A stretch of 64,000 nt of DNA from Rheinheimera nanhaiensis E407-8 (GCF_000296695.1 NZ_BAFK01000007.1:1-64000); one strand, 5' to 3'. Positions 54,630 through 64,000 are shown, numbered from the stretch's first letter. The notes: a model not told the origin generated them from the letters alone. Made by a program: numbers and translations.

Positions 54630-55640
54630 CTAACGGCGGCAGCGACCACGACTAAGCAGCCCGGCGTGCTGATAGATCTGGTCCAGCAGGCGCATATTAT
54701 TCACCGCATCGCTGCCGCCGGTTAGTGCTGCTTCGCGGCCTTGCAGGCACTCCTGTACATGCTGCAACTGATAATAATAAGTGCTGTGGCCGGGCACGCT
54801 GTATTGCCGCTCTGAGCCGGCGCTAATCACTTTAATACTGTTGGCCAGCTGCGGCGTAATCAGCCCGGTCACTTCAATGCTGCCCAGGCTGCCTTCCAAC
54901 ACCAGGCTGGTATCGGGCATACGGCTTAAATGCTCTGCCATGCTGCTGCCGATATCAGCAATAACGCCATTAGCAAATTGCAGCTGTGCCTGCATGGTGA
55001 GATCAATCTGCCCGCCGCCAGTGGTTGCACCGGCAGTAATACAGTTAGCGTTTAATACCCAAGGTTCGCTGCCGATAACAGTACGCACCCAATGCAGCGG
55101 ATAACAGCCTAAATCCATCATGGCACCGCCACCTAATGCCGCTTCATGGCGCAGCGAGCCGGCAAAATACGGGACCCGCACTGAAAAATTCGCCCGCAAA
55201 TGGCTGATAGTGCCGATAGTACCGGCCTGCACCAGCCGCATCACCTCCACAAACAACGGATGAAAGCGGTAATGAAAGGCCTCCAGCAATAGTTGGCCGG
55301 AAGCTTTTGCCGCCTGCACCATGGCTTTAGCTTCGGCTTCATCCATAGCAAAGGGCTTTTCACATAAAACATGCTTGCCGTGCTCAAGCGCCTGTATAGT
55401 CCAGTGCGCATGTTCAGACGGCGGCAGCGCATTGTAAATAAGATCAATATCATCCCGTTCCAGCAAGGCCTGATAACTGTCGGCGACATGCAAGATACCA
55501 TGCGCGCCGGCATACTGCCGCGCCCGCTCCGCTGCTGAAGCGGCTACGGCTTGCAGCACAAAGCCGTCCAATTGCTTCAGCGGCTGAAATATTGCTTTAT
55601 CGCTGATACGGGCAGCGCCTAATAAGCCAATGCGGATCAT
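54630..55640 (-). CDS. Gfo/Idh/MocA-family oxidoreductase
   Basis: NAD(P)-dependent sugar or polyol dehydrogenase of unknown substrate. It has 336 residues with an N-terminal Rossmann domain ([20 protein letters not shown]) and the catalytic-lysine motif in [20 protein letters not shown]. The C-terminal alpha/beta domain has [20 protein letters not shown] (likely His). Its start lies 44 bp inside the end of the GH94 gene, so the two are co-transcribed. In this locus it might oxidise or reduce a sugar or sugar acid; this is inference. Confidence 0.9.
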   Translation of the reverse strand: MIRIGLLGAARISDKAIFQPLKQLDGFVLQAVAASAAERARQYAGAHGILHVADSYQALLERDDIDLIYNALPPSEHAHWTIQALEHGKHVLCEKPFAMDEAEAKAMVQAAKASGQLLLEAFHYRFHPLFVEVMRLVQAGTIGTISHLRANFSVRVPYFAGSLRHEAALGGGAMMDLGCYPLHWVRTVIGSEPWVLNANCITAGATTGGGQIDLTMQAQLQFANGVIADIGSSMAEHLSRMPDTSLVLEGSLGSIEVTGLITPQLANSIKVISAGSERQYSVPGHSTYYYQLQHVQECLQGREAALTGGSDAVNNMRLLDQIYQHAGLLSRGRCRR

Positions 55641-58050
55641 CGCGCTTCCTTATCCTGTTTTTTTCAACGCCAGAGGCAACAGGCAGCAACAGCTCAACCT
55701 GATAATGCCGGCCGGCGACAATGTCGCGAATAAGCGGCTCTGGCAGCAAATGGCCATCGACGCTGAGCTGCGCTACTTTAATGCCGCTTTGCCGGCGCAT
55801 CACTATGCTAAACGCTGCGCCACGGAATTGCCGCTTAAGCTTAACCTGCGGCCAATTACCCGGCAGTTGTGGTTGCAGCAATAAGCCCTCTGCACAGCCT
55901 TTTACGCCAAACAGCCCTTCAATTAACGAGCGATACACCCAGTGCACGGTACCGGTATTAAATAACTGGCTGGAGCGCCCGGCCGTGCGCGGAAACTGCC
56001 GGTAAGCACCGCGATAGTAATTCGGAATAAACACCGGTAACTGGCCGCGCTGCAGGCAGTCTTGCTCAGTGCTGCCGGGCAGCATCTGCCGCAGCACCGC
56101 AAAGGCTTTGTCCGGCTGGTTAATCTGGTACAACGCATACAGGTAAAATGCCGCCGCATGGTTATATACCGAGCCATTTTCGGCCGAACCCGGGTGTTTT
56201 TGCGTGACCCGGCCGACATCGTCACGCATGGCGGTATAGGCCGGCGCCAGCATTTGCACGCCGTAAGGTGTGGCAAGTTGCGCCTCGATTTCGGCCAGCA
56301 TCAGTTGCTGCTGCTCTTTGTTAGCAGCACCGCTTAGCATGGCCCAGCTTTGCGGGTTCAGGTAAATCCGGCCTTCAGTGTCTTTACTGACGCCAAATAC
56401 CACATTGTCATCGGTAATGCCGCGGCCATACCATTTGCCGTCCCACAGATACCGGTTAACCGCCTGATTAAAACTGTCGGCATCCGCGCGGTATTGCTCA
56501 GCAAGGCTTTGCTCACCCAGTTGCTGACAAGTATCGGCCCAGCAGTTAAGCGCATACGCCGCCGCCAGCGATAACCAGCCCGATACCCCGCGGCCTTTGT
56601 AGCCGACCATATTCATCGGATCGCACCAGTCGCCCTGCTCAATAAAGCTCAGGCCGCGCGCATCACGTTTATGCAGCAGCCAGCTCATGGCGCGGCAAAT
56701 ATGCTCAAATACCGTGGCTTGCTCAGCGCTGTCGCCAAAGGCGATAGTTTGCTGCAATAAGGCGTAGTCGTTGGTTTCGGCCAGGTACGCCGTTAAACAC
56801 ACCGGCAGCCAGACACATTGGTCGGTATGTGGCACCTGGTTAATATATTTCAGCTCGGCGTCGGGGTGCAGCAAAATACCGTCCGGCATTTCGCCGCTGC
56901 TGTGCTGCTGCGCCAGCGCGGTTAACAAGGCCGTGCGAAACGCTTCTGGCCGCACATAGCTCATGCCCATATTATCCTGCAGATAATTACGCGTTTGCGG
57001 ATCTGTGGTGAGCCGGTTGACATCGCCGTGGTAATACACCTGGCGCGCCAGCCAATGGTTAACAAAGTTATCCAGCGCGCCATCCGGCGTTTCTATCTGT
57101 AAACAACCCTGGCCTTGGGCAATATAATCGCTGTACTGCTGCTGCGCCTTGCTAAAGCCATCCGGCGTTAAAAAATAACGCTGCCGGGCAGCGGCAATCT
57201 CGCTTTCATCCAGCGCCGGGCCGAATACAAAACGATAAAGCTGCTGCGCACCGCCTGCCAGTTGCAGCCGGTATTGCATCACACAAGCCGGGGTTTCATA
57301 TAAGGCATCGCCACCATCAAGCACGGTTTGCTGCAAAGCATCAGGGGCATGCAGGCCACCCTCGCCTTCAAAGGCTTGCTGCGCGCATTGCCAACTGGTA
57401 GGCACCTGCTCGGCCAGTAAAAAGGTTTTATCTTTTAACAGCTTGTTTTTAAAGTAATCGGGATATTTTTGATAGGGTGTAACCGAGGAACAGACTATCG
57501 CATTTAGCGCCGGCTCAAACCTTGCCGACTGGTTCATCCACGATATATAACCAACCGGGAAATACGGGTAGATACTCAGCTGCCGCGGTGTTGCGCTAAG
57601 GTTAGTCACGCTAAGCTGCCACAGCTCATGCGGCTGATCCGGGCTTAAGCACAGCTGCCACTCCAGTTGCAAACCCTGCTGCTGCAGCTGCCAGCGAATA
57701 TCGCTTTTACCGGCCGAAAACACAAAGCTGTCGGCTTGGCTGCGCACCGGCTCGTAGGGTACCGAGAACAGCTCAGCGCTTTGCTCATCTTTAATATAGA
57801 CAAAGCGGCCCGGATGATGCGCATAGTACGGCTGCTCCGGCTGCATAAAGGTTTTTGCTTCAAGGTTTGGCGCATGGGCGTATTTGGCCGGCTCCGGTTG
57901 CATAAACTGCGCGGTGGCATAACCACGGCAGTTTAGTTGCACCATTAACTGCTTGTTCCATAAAAACGCCGCTGCCAGCGGCATGGTGGTCGGGCTGAAT
58001 AAGTCATAACGCTGGTTATTGTCACCAGGTTGCATGCCTGTGGCTGCCAT
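55597..58050 (-). CDS. GH94 glycoside phosphorylase, probably cellobionic acid phosphorylase
   Basis: A cytoplasmic phosphorolytic enzyme of family GH94. From ATG at 58048-58050 it has 817 residues; a TTG one codon earlier is possible. The N-terminal beta-sandwich contains [20 protein letters not shown]. The (alpha/alpha)6 barrel has [20 protein letters not shown], where Asp at about 474 sits in the general-acid position, and [20 protein letters not shown] and [20 protein letters not shown]. The wording GDWCD (instead of GDWND) and the adjacent gluconokinase point to cellobionate (giving glucose 1-phosphate and gluconate), not cellobiose. The last 22 residues look like an addition overlapping the next gene. 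Substrate is inferred. Confidence 0.85.
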   Translation of the reverse strand: MAATGMQPGDNNQRYDLFSPTTMPLAAAFLWNKQLMVQLNCRGYATAQFMQPEPAKYAHAPNLEAKTFMQPEQPYYAHHPGRFVYIKDEQSAELFSVPYEPVRSQADSFVFSAGKSDIRWQLQQQGLQLEWQLCLSPDQPHELWQLSVTNLSATPRQLSIYPYFPVGYISWMNQSARFEPALNAIVCSSVTPYQKYPDYFKNKLLKDKTFLLAEQVPTSWQCAQQAFEGEGGLHAPDALQQTVLDGGDALYETPACVMQYRLQLAGGAQQLYRFVFGPALDESEIAAARQRYFLTPDGFSKAQQQYSDYIAQGQGCLQIETPDGALDNFVNHWLARQVYYHGDVNRLTTDPQTRNYLQDNMGMSYVRPEAFRTALLTALAQQHSSGEMPDGILLHPDAELKYINQVPHTDQCVWLPVCLTAYLAETNDYALLQQTIAFGDSAEQATVFEHICRAMSWLLHKRDARGLSFIEQGDWCDPMNMVGYKGRGVSGWLSLAAAYALNCWADTCQQLGEQSLAEQYRADADSFNQAVNRYLWDGKWYGRGITDDNVVFGVSKDTEGRIYLNPQSWAMLSGAANKEQQQLMLAEIEAQLATPYGVQMLAPAYTAMRDDVGRVTQKHPGSAENGSVYNHAAAFYLYALYQINQPDKAFAVLRQMLPGSTEQDCLQRGQLPVFIPNYYRGAYRQFPRTAGRSSQLFNTGTVHWVYRSLIEGLFGVKGCAEGLLLQPQLPGNWPQVKLKRQFRGAAFSIVMRRQSGIKVAQLSVDGHLLPEPLIRDIVAGRHYQVELLLPVASGVEKNRIRKRDDPHWLIRRCPYQR

Positions 58051-58077
58051 CAAAATACTACTCCGGATAAAATTAAC

Positions 58078-59466
58078 TTATAGCGGGGCGGCTGCTGCCT
58101 TGCGCTGTTGCAGATCAAACTGAATTTTTGCCAGCTGCCGGTTGTCCAGGCTGTAGTAGCGCATAACAAAGGCCGCCAGCAGCGCTATAACCCCCGGGAT
58201 CACCGAGATCAGCAGCACTATGCCGGTTTGCGAGCCTGTGCTTTGCTGCTCGTTGGCAACATAACCAATAGCCGCCAGCAACCAGCCAATTAACGCTGAT
58301 GCGATAGCGCCACCGAGTTTTTGCGAAAAGGTGGCAGCAGCAAAAGTCATGGCGGTAGCACGGCGCCCGGTGCGCCATTCGTTGTAATCGGCCGTATCGG
58401 CATACATCGAAAACGCCAGCGGTGACTTGGGCCCCAACACAAAACCGATGGCCAGATTCAGTGCAAAAATAACGCCTACCGCATCGGCCGGTACAAAATA
58501 CAAACTGATGGAAAGCATCCCTGCTAAGGACATCAGTAATACCATCAGGCGTTTTTTATCGATAAAGCGCGTCATCAGCGGGGTAGCGGCAGCCCCCAGC
58601 GCCAATGCCAGCATATAGGAAGATAAAAACTCGCCGACTAAATCCGGCCGCTCGACATAGTATTTAAAATAGTACACGCCGCTGCCGGCGCGCATGGTAA
58701 TGGTGACCATAATGATCAGCGCCAGTGCAAATAACACCAACCAGGGTTTATTGTTTTTTAAGTCGATTAAATCCTGTCGCACCGCATTCGGTTGCAGGCT
58801 CAGCGGCGCGATGCGCTCTTTAGTGGTCAAAAATGTGGTTAAAAACATTAAGGCGGCAGCAATACCAAATACCAGCATGGTTAGCTGCCAGCCCAGTACG
58901 TCATCGCCCTGCCCCAACAGCGGCACTAACTTGGGTGTTAAATAAGTGACCAGGATGCCGCCGCTAAAGCCGCCGATAAAACGAAAACTGACCAACGTAG
59001 TGCGCTGCTGGCTGTCGCTGGTGATGACGCCGGACAGCGCCGAGTACGGAATATTAATGGCGGTGTACACCAGCATTAACAAGGTATAGCTGCCGTAAGC
59101 CCACACCAGTTTGCCGGTTTCGCCTAAATCCGGCGTGCTGTAAGTCAGCACGCCGGCCGCGGCCAGCGGCAGCGCCAGCCATAACAAATAGGGCCGGAAC
59201 TTACCAAAGCGGCTGCGGGTACGGTCAGCAATGGCGCCCATTAACGGATCGGTAAAAGCATCAACTATTTTGGTGACCAGCATCATGGTGCCGGCCGCCG
59301 CGGCGGAGATACCAAAGACGTCGGTATAGTAAATCAGCAAAAAGGCTGAAATATTGGCCCAGTAAAAGTTAAACCCCATATCACCGAGGCCGTAACCGAT
59401 TTTTTCGCGCAGCCGCACCGGGGCTGCACTGTGTTGTGTCAGGTGTTGCCTTGCTGTAACTGTCAT
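58078..59466 (-). CDS. GPH-family sugar:cation symporter
   Basis: Inner-membrane transporter of the glycoside-pentoside-hexuronide family (MelB/GusB-like, MFS fold), 462 residues. It starts REKIGYGLGDMGFNFYWANI, the family opening, and has about 12 membrane helices. TDPLMGAIADRTRSRFGKFR carries the conserved loop between helices 2 and 3, and PLGSKSP-type GFVLGPKSPLAFSMYADTAD occurs near helix 10. It lies between gluconokinase and the GH94 gene, so it probably imports the disaccharide acid that the phosphorylase cleaves. Confidence 0.92.
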   Translation of the reverse strand: MTVTARQHLTQHSAAPVRLREKIGYGLGDMGFNFYWANISAFLLIYYTDVFGISAAAAGTMMLVTKIVDAFTDPLMGAIADRTRSRFGKFRPYLLWLALPLAAAGVLTYSTPDLGETGKLVWAYGSYTLLMLVYTAINIPYSALSGVITSDSQQRTTLVSFRFIGGFSGGILVTYLTPKLVPLLGQGDDVLGWQLTMLVFGIAAALMFLTTFLTTKERIAPLSLQPNAVRQDLIDLKNNKPWLVLFALALIIMVTITMRAGSGVYYFKYYVERPDLVGEFLSSYMLALALGAAATPLMTRFIDKKRLMVLLMSLAGMLSISLYFVPADAVGVIFALNLAIGFVLGPKSPLAFSMYADTADYNEWRTGRRATAMTFAAATFSQKLGGAIASALIGWLLAAIGYVANEQQSTGSQTGIVLLISVIPGVIALLAAFVMRYYSLDNRQLAKIQFDLQQRKAAAAPL

Positions 59467-59519
59467 ACCCTGTTATCCGTTATTATGAATTGTTATCGCA
59501 TCAGCTCTGCGGCTGAATA

Positions 59520-59533
59520 TGATAGCGCAATCA
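59520..59533. promoter_or_regulatory. Weak third LacI-type half-dyad before the symporter gene
   Basis: TGATAGC-GCAATCA is a 14-bp dyad with one mismatch and shares the GCGCAATCA core of the site at 60113-60130. It lies between the gntK stop and the symporter start. Confidence 0.3.
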
Positions 59534-59542
59534 GGTGTCGCT

Positions 59543-60055
59543 TCAGGCTGCTAAAAACTGTGTTATCTGCTGCACCAGCTTTGCGGCCGGCTGCGTGATA
59601 TCCAGTATGCTTATATCATTTTCGTTGTCGCAACTTTGCATTGTCAGTAACTGGCTTTGCAACATAGCCGGCGGCATAAAATGGTTTTGCCGCTGTGCCA
59701 GGCGCTGTGCCAGCAAAGCGGCATCACCCTGCAGATAAAAGAAATGGGCGTTATCTGCGCTGCTGCGAATCTGCTGGCGGTGCCGGGCAATTAAGCCGGA
59801 GTAACTTAACACACAAGGCTGCTTTGCCGCTTTACAGGCGCTAAGCTCACGGCAAAGTGCCTGCACCCAGCTTTCGCGCAGATGCTCGGCCAGCGGTATG
59901 CCACTGGCCATCATCTGTTTGGCCTCGGGGCTGTGGTAGTCGTCGCCTTCAATAAAGCGCCAGCCCAGCTGCTGCGCCAGTAACTGGCCGACGGTCGACT
60001 TGCCGCTGCCGGCTACGCCCATAATCACGATAGTTCTGCTTACGGTAGCGCGCAT
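59543..60055 (-). CDS. gntK: Gluconokinase (GntK-like)
   Basis: Phosphorylates gluconate to 6-phosphogluconate. The 170-residue P-loop kinase has Walker A GVAGSGKST, the substrate segment FIEGDDYHSPEAKQMMASGI then PLAEHLRESW, and a lid with RLAQRQNHFMPPAMLQSQLL. The motif where most gluconokinases read CSALKRSYRD is SYSGLIARHRQQ here, so it is a divergent member. Its presence next to the GH94 enzyme is the strongest hint that the pathway releases gluconate. It is divergent from lacI across a dyad operator. Confidence 0.85.
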   Translation of the reverse strand: MRATVSRTIVIMGVAGSGKSTVGQLLAQQLGWRFIEGDDYHSPEAKQMMASGIPLAEHLRESWVQALCRELSACKAAKQPCVLSYSGLIARHRQQIRSSADNAHFFYLQGDAALLAQRLAQRQNHFMPPAMLQSQLLTMQSCDNENDISILDITQPAAKLVQQITQFLAA

Positions 60056-60112
60056 AATAAGCTACTGTTTCCTGTTAGTGCTGCTTGTTGCCTTAAAGCT
60101 TAAACCAGCACC

Positions 60113-60130
60113 AATGATTGCGCAACCATT
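60113..60130. promoter_or_regulatory. LacI-type operator between gntK and lacI
   Basis: AATGATTGC-GCAACCATT is an 18-bp dyad with a central CG and a single mismatched pair, typical of LacI/GntR operators. It lies about 58 bp from both divergent starts and recurs, slightly changed, upstream of the receptor gene. Confidence 0.7.
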
Positions 60131-60186
60131 TTGACTAACAACCAGCAATACAGTATTGTCATGAAAAAGATTGCAGAGCTAAGCTT

Positions 60187-61188
60187 ATGAGCAAAAAGCC
60201 AAATTTAAAAGACGTTGCCAAGGTTGCCGGTGTAAGCGCCATCACGGTATCGCGGGTACTGACAGATCCAACCAAGGTATCTGACAAATTACGCAATAAA
60301 GTAGAAAAAGCCATTCATGATATCGGCTACATCCGTAACCATGCTGCCAGTGCGCTGGCGTCAAAAAAGTCCGGCGTGCTGGCGGTAATTATTCCGTCGC
60401 TATCCAATATTGTATTTAACGATGTACTGCAGGGTATTTATCAGGCGGTTAAAGCAAAGAATTTGCAGGTATTACTCGGCGACTGCCATTACTCACCGCT
60501 GATAGAAGAGCAACTGATCGCTACCCTGCTCAGCCAGTCGCCGGAAGGTTTTATTGTTACCGGCACCGCGCAAACCGACTACGCCCGTAAGCTATTGTTG
60601 CAGGCCGATATACCGGTGGTACAGATCATGGAGCTGACCAACCAGCCAATAGATATGAACATTGGCTTTTCGCATTATCAGGCCGGTTACGATATGACTA
60701 AGCATTTGCTGCAGCAAGGCTATCGCGCACCGGCCTTTGTCGGCGCCCGCATGGACCCGCGCACCCAGCAGCGGCTGGCGGGCTTTAAACAAGCGATAGC
60801 TGACTGGCCAGAGCCGTGTCGTAGTTTTATTCAAACCACAGTACAGCCGTCGTCAATTAAACTGGGCGGCCAGTTATTACAGGCCGTGATTGCCGAGTCC
60901 AACAATCAGTGCGATGCGGTATTTTGCTGTAATGATGACCTGGCACTGGGCGCCCTGTTTGAAAGCAAACGGATGAATTTAAGCGTGCCCAAAGATATCG
61001 CCATTTGTGGCTTTAATGATTTAGAGGCCTCAGCATTAGTAGAGCCGGCCATTACCTCGGTGGCATCACCACGGGTGGAGATGGGCCGCCAGGCAGTAGA
61101 AATGCTGTTTAGTGCCGCCGGTAAGGGCCGCCATGCGGTAGCACCGGTGGATGTCGGTTACAGCATCAGGGTGCGCAGCTCAACCTGA
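60187..61188 (+). CDS. LacI-family regulator, GntR(E. coli)-like
   Basis: Sugar-acid-responsive repressor (333 residues). The helix-turn-helix and hinge lie at residues 5-55 (NLKDVAKVAGVSAITVSRVL; NHAASALASKKSGVLAVIIP), followed by a periplasmic-binding-type effector domain. SLSNIVFNDVLQGIYQAVKA resembles E. coli gluconate regulator GntR. It is divergent from gntK with a dyad operator between them, and a terminator follows. It probably represses the whole locus in the absence of the sugar acid. Confidence 0.92.
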   Translation: MSKKPNLKDVAKVAGVSAITVSRVLTDPTKVSDKLRNKVEKAIHDIGYIRNHAASALASKKSGVLAVIIPSLSNIVFNDVLQGIYQAVKAKNLQVLLGDCHYSPLIEEQLIATLLSQSPEGFIVTGTAQTDYARKLLLQADIPVVQIMELTNQPIDMNIGFSHYQAGYDMTKHLLQQGYRAPAFVGARMDPRTQQRLAGFKQAIADWPEPCRSFIQTTVQPSSIKLGGQLLQAVIAESNNQCDAVFCCNDDLALGALFESKRMNLSVPKDIAICGFNDLEASALVEPAITSVASPRVEMGRQAVEMLFSAAGKGRHAVAPVDVGYSIRVRSST

Positions 61189-61196
61189 GCTTTTAA

Positions 61197-61227
61197 GAAA
61201 AAGCCGCTGGTGTCAGCGGCTTTTTTA
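61197..61227. terminator. Bidirectional terminator between lacI and the TonB-dependent receptor
   Basis: A5 tract, the stem AGCCGCTG/CAGCGGCT with a GTGT-type loop, and T6 tract. It serves lacI (plus, stop 61188) and can serve the convergent receptor gene. Confidence 0.93.
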
Positions 61228-61272
61228 TGGCTAATTTTACTAATATATTCCGGTTTAGCTATTCCGGCTCAG

Positions 61273-63747
61273 TTAGTCAAAGCTTACTTTTACCCGCACA
61301 CCAAAGGTACGCGGCGATTGCCACATATAGTTAGGTACCGGGTTGCTGTTCCAGCGGCCCTGATCGCTTTTTATCGCTTTGTCAGTCAGGTTATTGACGA
61401 AAGCTTCCAGGCTCCAGCTACCGGCAGATGGCTGATAAACCAGGCTGGCGTCAAACTTGGTATACGCATCCTGACGGTCGATATCTGCAGCATAAGGCAG
61501 GTTACGGAAACCTTCCGGCCGATCGCCGCGGTTAGCCGGGTCAAACCAGATCTCTGACGAATAGCTACCACGTATACGCGGCCGCACAGTGGCGCCATTG
61601 CTTAGCTCAAAGAAGTGCTCGTAGCTTAGCGACATACTGAATTCCGGCGCCTGCACTAAATGGTTACCACTGAAATCCAGCAGATTAGGCAGGTTCGGGT
61701 TACCAGCTGACGGGTTAAAGGCGATGCCATCCGCGCCGTAGCTGGAGTCGGTCGTCAGGAACTCATCGTACTTCGCATCCAGGTACGCCATAGTGCCGTT
61801 TAACTCACCATTAGCGCCCACCAGCCATTTGGCTTCCAGTTCCAAACCATTAATCGTGGCTTTACCGGCATTGGTTTTACGCAGTAAGTCAGCACCGGTT
61901 TCGGTCGTCACATTACTGGTTACCTGTAAGTCGGTATATTCGGTAGTAAATAACGCGGCAAACAGCTGCAGCGTGTTATCCAGGAAAGCGCCCTTTAAGC
62001 CCAGCTCAATGCTGGTATTTTCTTCCGGCGCTACATAAGCGTGGGTGCCGGCCGCTTCATTGTTATTAGCGGCGATAATGGCGTCTAAATCTGCCTGGGT
62101 GAACGGACCTGTGCCGGTGTAACGGCCGCCGTCCTGAATAGTGCCGGATTTAAAGCCGGTAGCATAAGAGCCGTACAGCATCACTGTAGGCGAGAAATCC
62201 CACTCTAACCTTGCCATACCTGTGGTTTTATCCCAGCTTGGGCTGGTATCGTTGTAGGTATCAACCCAACATTGGCCGGGCTGTACCAGAAATTTATTTG
62301 GTGCCAGGCCATTGAGCAGATTGTCCGGGTCCAGCAGGCCAACATAATCGCTGTTTAGCGGCAGGTTTTCTGTGCGTTTTACATCCGGGCACATAATATT
62401 ACGGCCGCCGATATCCCAACGCTCATCTTCGGTGTAACGCAGGCCGAGGCTGACGCGAAATACATCGGTCACCTTGTAGGTGCTTTGCGCATAAATACTG
62501 TTTGATTTTAAGCCGCGGTCCGGCTGGCGATAGGTAGACCATAAATTCGGGTTCGGCGTACTGCCACCTTCGTAATCCACATCCGGGTGCACTATATCAA
62601 AAATGGTGGCGTTATTTTCCTTAAAGTAAAAATAACCCACCATCCATTGTAAACGGGCGCTGTCTTCGTTTTTAATTTGCAGTTCATGCTGGGTAGCTTC
62701 ATGAGTACATTCCACACAACCGCCCCACTCATATTTGTCCGGGCTCCAGCTACGCTCCCACACTGACTCGCGGGAAGAGTCGGTATAACCGCCGATATAC
62801 GACAGCGTAATGCCACTGTCGAAATTGTAATTTAGCCGGGTACGCAGGCTGTCGATAACAAAATCATTAAAGCCCGGCTCCTGAATATAAGCCTCGCGAT
62901 CTGAACCACCGGTTACAGTAGGAATATGGCCGGTGCCCTGATCGGTGAAATTTTCATATGACAGGAACCAATCAAAATTGTCATTTGGCTGCCACAAGGC
63001 ACTAAAACGCGCGGCGGCTAAATCGGTAGAGCCATATTTTCTGCCCATCGCAGAGCCGGGTGCCATATCCACCACACCGTCCGATTTATCCACCGCCGCG
63101 GCCACACGAATAGCCAGCGTATCTGTCAGCGGTAAGTTAACCATGGCACGGGTGGCACGCCGATCGTAATTACCCAGAGTAAATTCGGCATTGGCTTCAA
63201 AGTAATCCAGCTTCGGCTTGGCAGTGTGCAGGTTAACTACGCCGCCGGTGGCGTTGCGGCCAAACAAGGTACCCTGAGGGCCACGCAGAATTTCTGCGCC
63301 TTCTAAATCAAACATCAGTGCTGATGCGCCCTGCGAGCGGGCGGAATAAACGCCGTCTACGTGAAAGGCTACTGCCGGGTCACCGCTTTCGGTTTGATCC
63401 GACGAGCCGATACCACGCAAATACACCATTGGCGTATTCTGGGTGCCGTTTTGCGCAATATGCAAACTGGGCACGGCACCTTGTAAATCGTCTAACTGCA
63501 TGACATGGTTATCGTCCAGCGCATTTTGATCAAATGCCGTTACCGCCAGCGGGGTTTCCCGAATGGTAGTCACCCGCTTAGTGGCCGTTACCTGAATAAC
63601 CTCTATCGCCCGCGACTCGCTGCTTTGTGAGGCTGTAGTTTGTTCACTAGTGCTTTGCGCTGACACATTAATACTGGCACCACACAACATGGCTGCAGAA
63701 ATAAGAATATAACTTTGTTTTAATTTGCTACCCGGCTGAATCAACAT
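61273..63747 (-). CDS. TonB-dependent receptor, probably for the sugar acid
   Basis: Outer-membrane active-transport channel (824 residues). A signal peptide ends near residue 31 (LISAAMLCGASINVSAQ). A TonB-box-like segment EVIQVTATKR precedes the plug domain (TIRETPLAVTAFDQNALDDN; LRGIGSSDQTESGDPAVAFH; GPQGTLFGRNATGGVVNLHT). A 22-stranded barrel follows, ending in the outer-membrane Phe motif GVRVKVSFD. It belongs to the oligosaccharide-type receptors of Alteromonadales. LacI-type dyads lie upstream, tying it to the neighbouring GH94 pathway. Iron-siderophore uptake is less likely given the context. Confidence 0.9.
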   Translation of the reverse strand: MLIQPGSKLKQSYILISAAMLCGASINVSAQSTSEQTTASQSSESRAIEVIQVTATKRVTTIRETPLAVTAFDQNALDDNHVMQLDDLQGAVPSLHIAQNGTQNTPMVYLRGIGSSDQTESGDPAVAFHVDGVYSARSQGASALMFDLEGAEILRGPQGTLFGRNATGGVVNLHTAKPKLDYFEANAEFTLGNYDRRATRAMVNLPLTDTLAIRVAAAVDKSDGVVDMAPGSAMGRKYGSTDLAAARFSALWQPNDNFDWFLSYENFTDQGTGHIPTVTGGSDREAYIQEPGFNDFVIDSLRTRLNYNFDSGITLSYIGGYTDSSRESVWERSWSPDKYEWGGCVECTHEATQHELQIKNEDSARLQWMVGYFYFKENNATIFDIVHPDVDYEGGSTPNPNLWSTYRQPDRGLKSNSIYAQSTYKVTDVFRVSLGLRYTEDERWDIGGRNIMCPDVKRTENLPLNSDYVGLLDPDNLLNGLAPNKFLVQPGQCWVDTYNDTSPSWDKTTGMARLEWDFSPTVMLYGSYATGFKSGTIQDGGRYTGTGPFTQADLDAIIAANNNEAAGTHAYVAPEENTSIELGLKGAFLDNTLQLFAALFTTEYTDLQVTSNVTTETGADLLRKTNAGKATINGLELEAKWLVGANGELNGTMAYLDAKYDEFLTTDSSYGADGIAFNPSAGNPNLPNLLDFSGNHLVQAPEFSMSLSYEHFFELSNGATVRPRIRGSYSSEIWFDPANRGDRPEGFRNLPYAADIDRQDAYTKFDASLVYQPSAGSWSLEAFVNNLTDKAIKSDQGRWNSNPVPNYMWQSPRTFGVRVKVSFD

Positions 63748-63825
63748 AGTCTTTGCTCCCCTGTTCTCTGATTATCTCCGCAGCTCAGGTGCATAACACC
63801 AGGCCCGGTTATTGTTATCAACAAA

Positions 63826-63843
63826 TTTGTTTGCGCTACCATA
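63826..63843. promoter_or_regulatory. Second LacI-type dyad upstream of the receptor
   Basis: TTTGTTTGCGCTACCATA matches the site at 63928-63945 in 14 of 18 positions and lies 102 bp from it, a spacing that would permit looping between bound repressors. Confidence 0.4.
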
Positions 63844-63927
63844 ATCAACGCTTAAGCATGCTGCTAAATGCTATTTAAATACAGCTTATATACTGCAATA
63901 TCTGATTCTAACTAGCGACAAAAGCAA

Positions 63928-63945
63928 AATGTTTGCGCAACCATT
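63928..63945. promoter_or_regulatory. LacI-type operator upstream of the receptor
   Basis: AATGTTTGC-GCAACCATT is an 18-bp dyad with one mismatched pair, and matches the gntK/lacI site in 17 of 18 positions. It lies about 180 bp upstream of the receptor start, so it is probably at or above that promoter. The rest of 63748-64000 has no gene. Confidence 0.65.
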
Positions 63946-64000
63946 AATTGATAATGCGGCTTAAAGTAGTGCTAAAGCAGCTACCTTGTCAAGGAAAAAA

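Overview
The window is a chromosomal segment of a gammaproteobacterium. The gene orders tig-clpP-clpX-lon-hupB-ppiD and pspABC-ycjX-ycjF beside pspF-sapABCDF, the TyrR-controlled tyrosine pathway and a large type I secretion (RTX) locus suggest an aquatic Alteromonadales/Chromatiaceae relative such as Rheinheimera, Alishewanella or Arsukibacterium. This placement rests on protein resemblance and gene order, not on a search. Base composition is about 50-53 % GC, with one clearly AT-rich stretch at 27.35-28.9 kb.

Layout. 1-848: 3'-truncated cheV. 1.0-9.6 kb: aromatic amino acid catabolism, all on the minus strand: phhA-phhB (Phe to Tyr), tyrR, hppD-hmgA-fahA-maiA (4-hydroxyphenylpyruvate to fumarate and acetoacetate) and a methionine gamma-lyase. 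TyrR-box-like sites lie before phhA, tyrR and (weaker) hppD. 9.7-20 kb: envelope stress genes pspA-pspB-pspC-ycjX-ycjF (minus), divergent from pspF, which runs with overlapping codons into sapABCDF. 20.0-32.7 kb: RTX island of HlyB-like exporter, HlyD-like adaptor, two unrecognised small membrane proteins and a protein of about 2,430 residues with ten RTX-type modules and an unusual N-terminal domain. A decayed copy of the hlyD 3' end lies between the small genes, and mirror-image terminators flank the island. 32.7-41.2 kb: protein quality control (ppiD, hupB, lon with a sigma-32 promoter, clpX, clpP, tig). 41.4-44.5 kb: proBA and an acetyltransferase. 44.6-45.5 kb: seven tRNA genes (Pro-His-Arg-Pro-His-Arg-Pro) in a 333-bp tandem repeat, with a decayed eighth copy. 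45.6-54.5 kb: folD, a lipoprotein hydrolase, a HigBA-like toxin-antitoxin pair, a small exported protein, an MltR-like gene, cysS, ppiB, lpxH, a PagL-like lipid A deacylase and a LysR regulator. 54.6-64 kb: a sugar-acid locus of Gfo/Idh/MocA oxidoreductase, GH94 phosphorylase, GPH symporter, gluconokinase, LacI regulator and TonB-dependent receptor.

The last block reads best as a cellobionate (or related aldobionate) uptake and phosphorolysis pathway. The receptor and symporter import the sugar acid, the GH94 enzyme splits it to glucose 1-phosphate and gluconate, and gluconokinase feeds 6-phosphogluconate to central metabolism. Near-identical dyads before lacI/gntK and before the receptor suggest one LacI regulon. 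The most novel candidate is the RTX island: its giant protein starts with a His...Asn-Cys domain resembling permuted papain-like (NlpC/P60 or LRAT-like) folds and is preceded by small membrane genes that could be immunity proteins.
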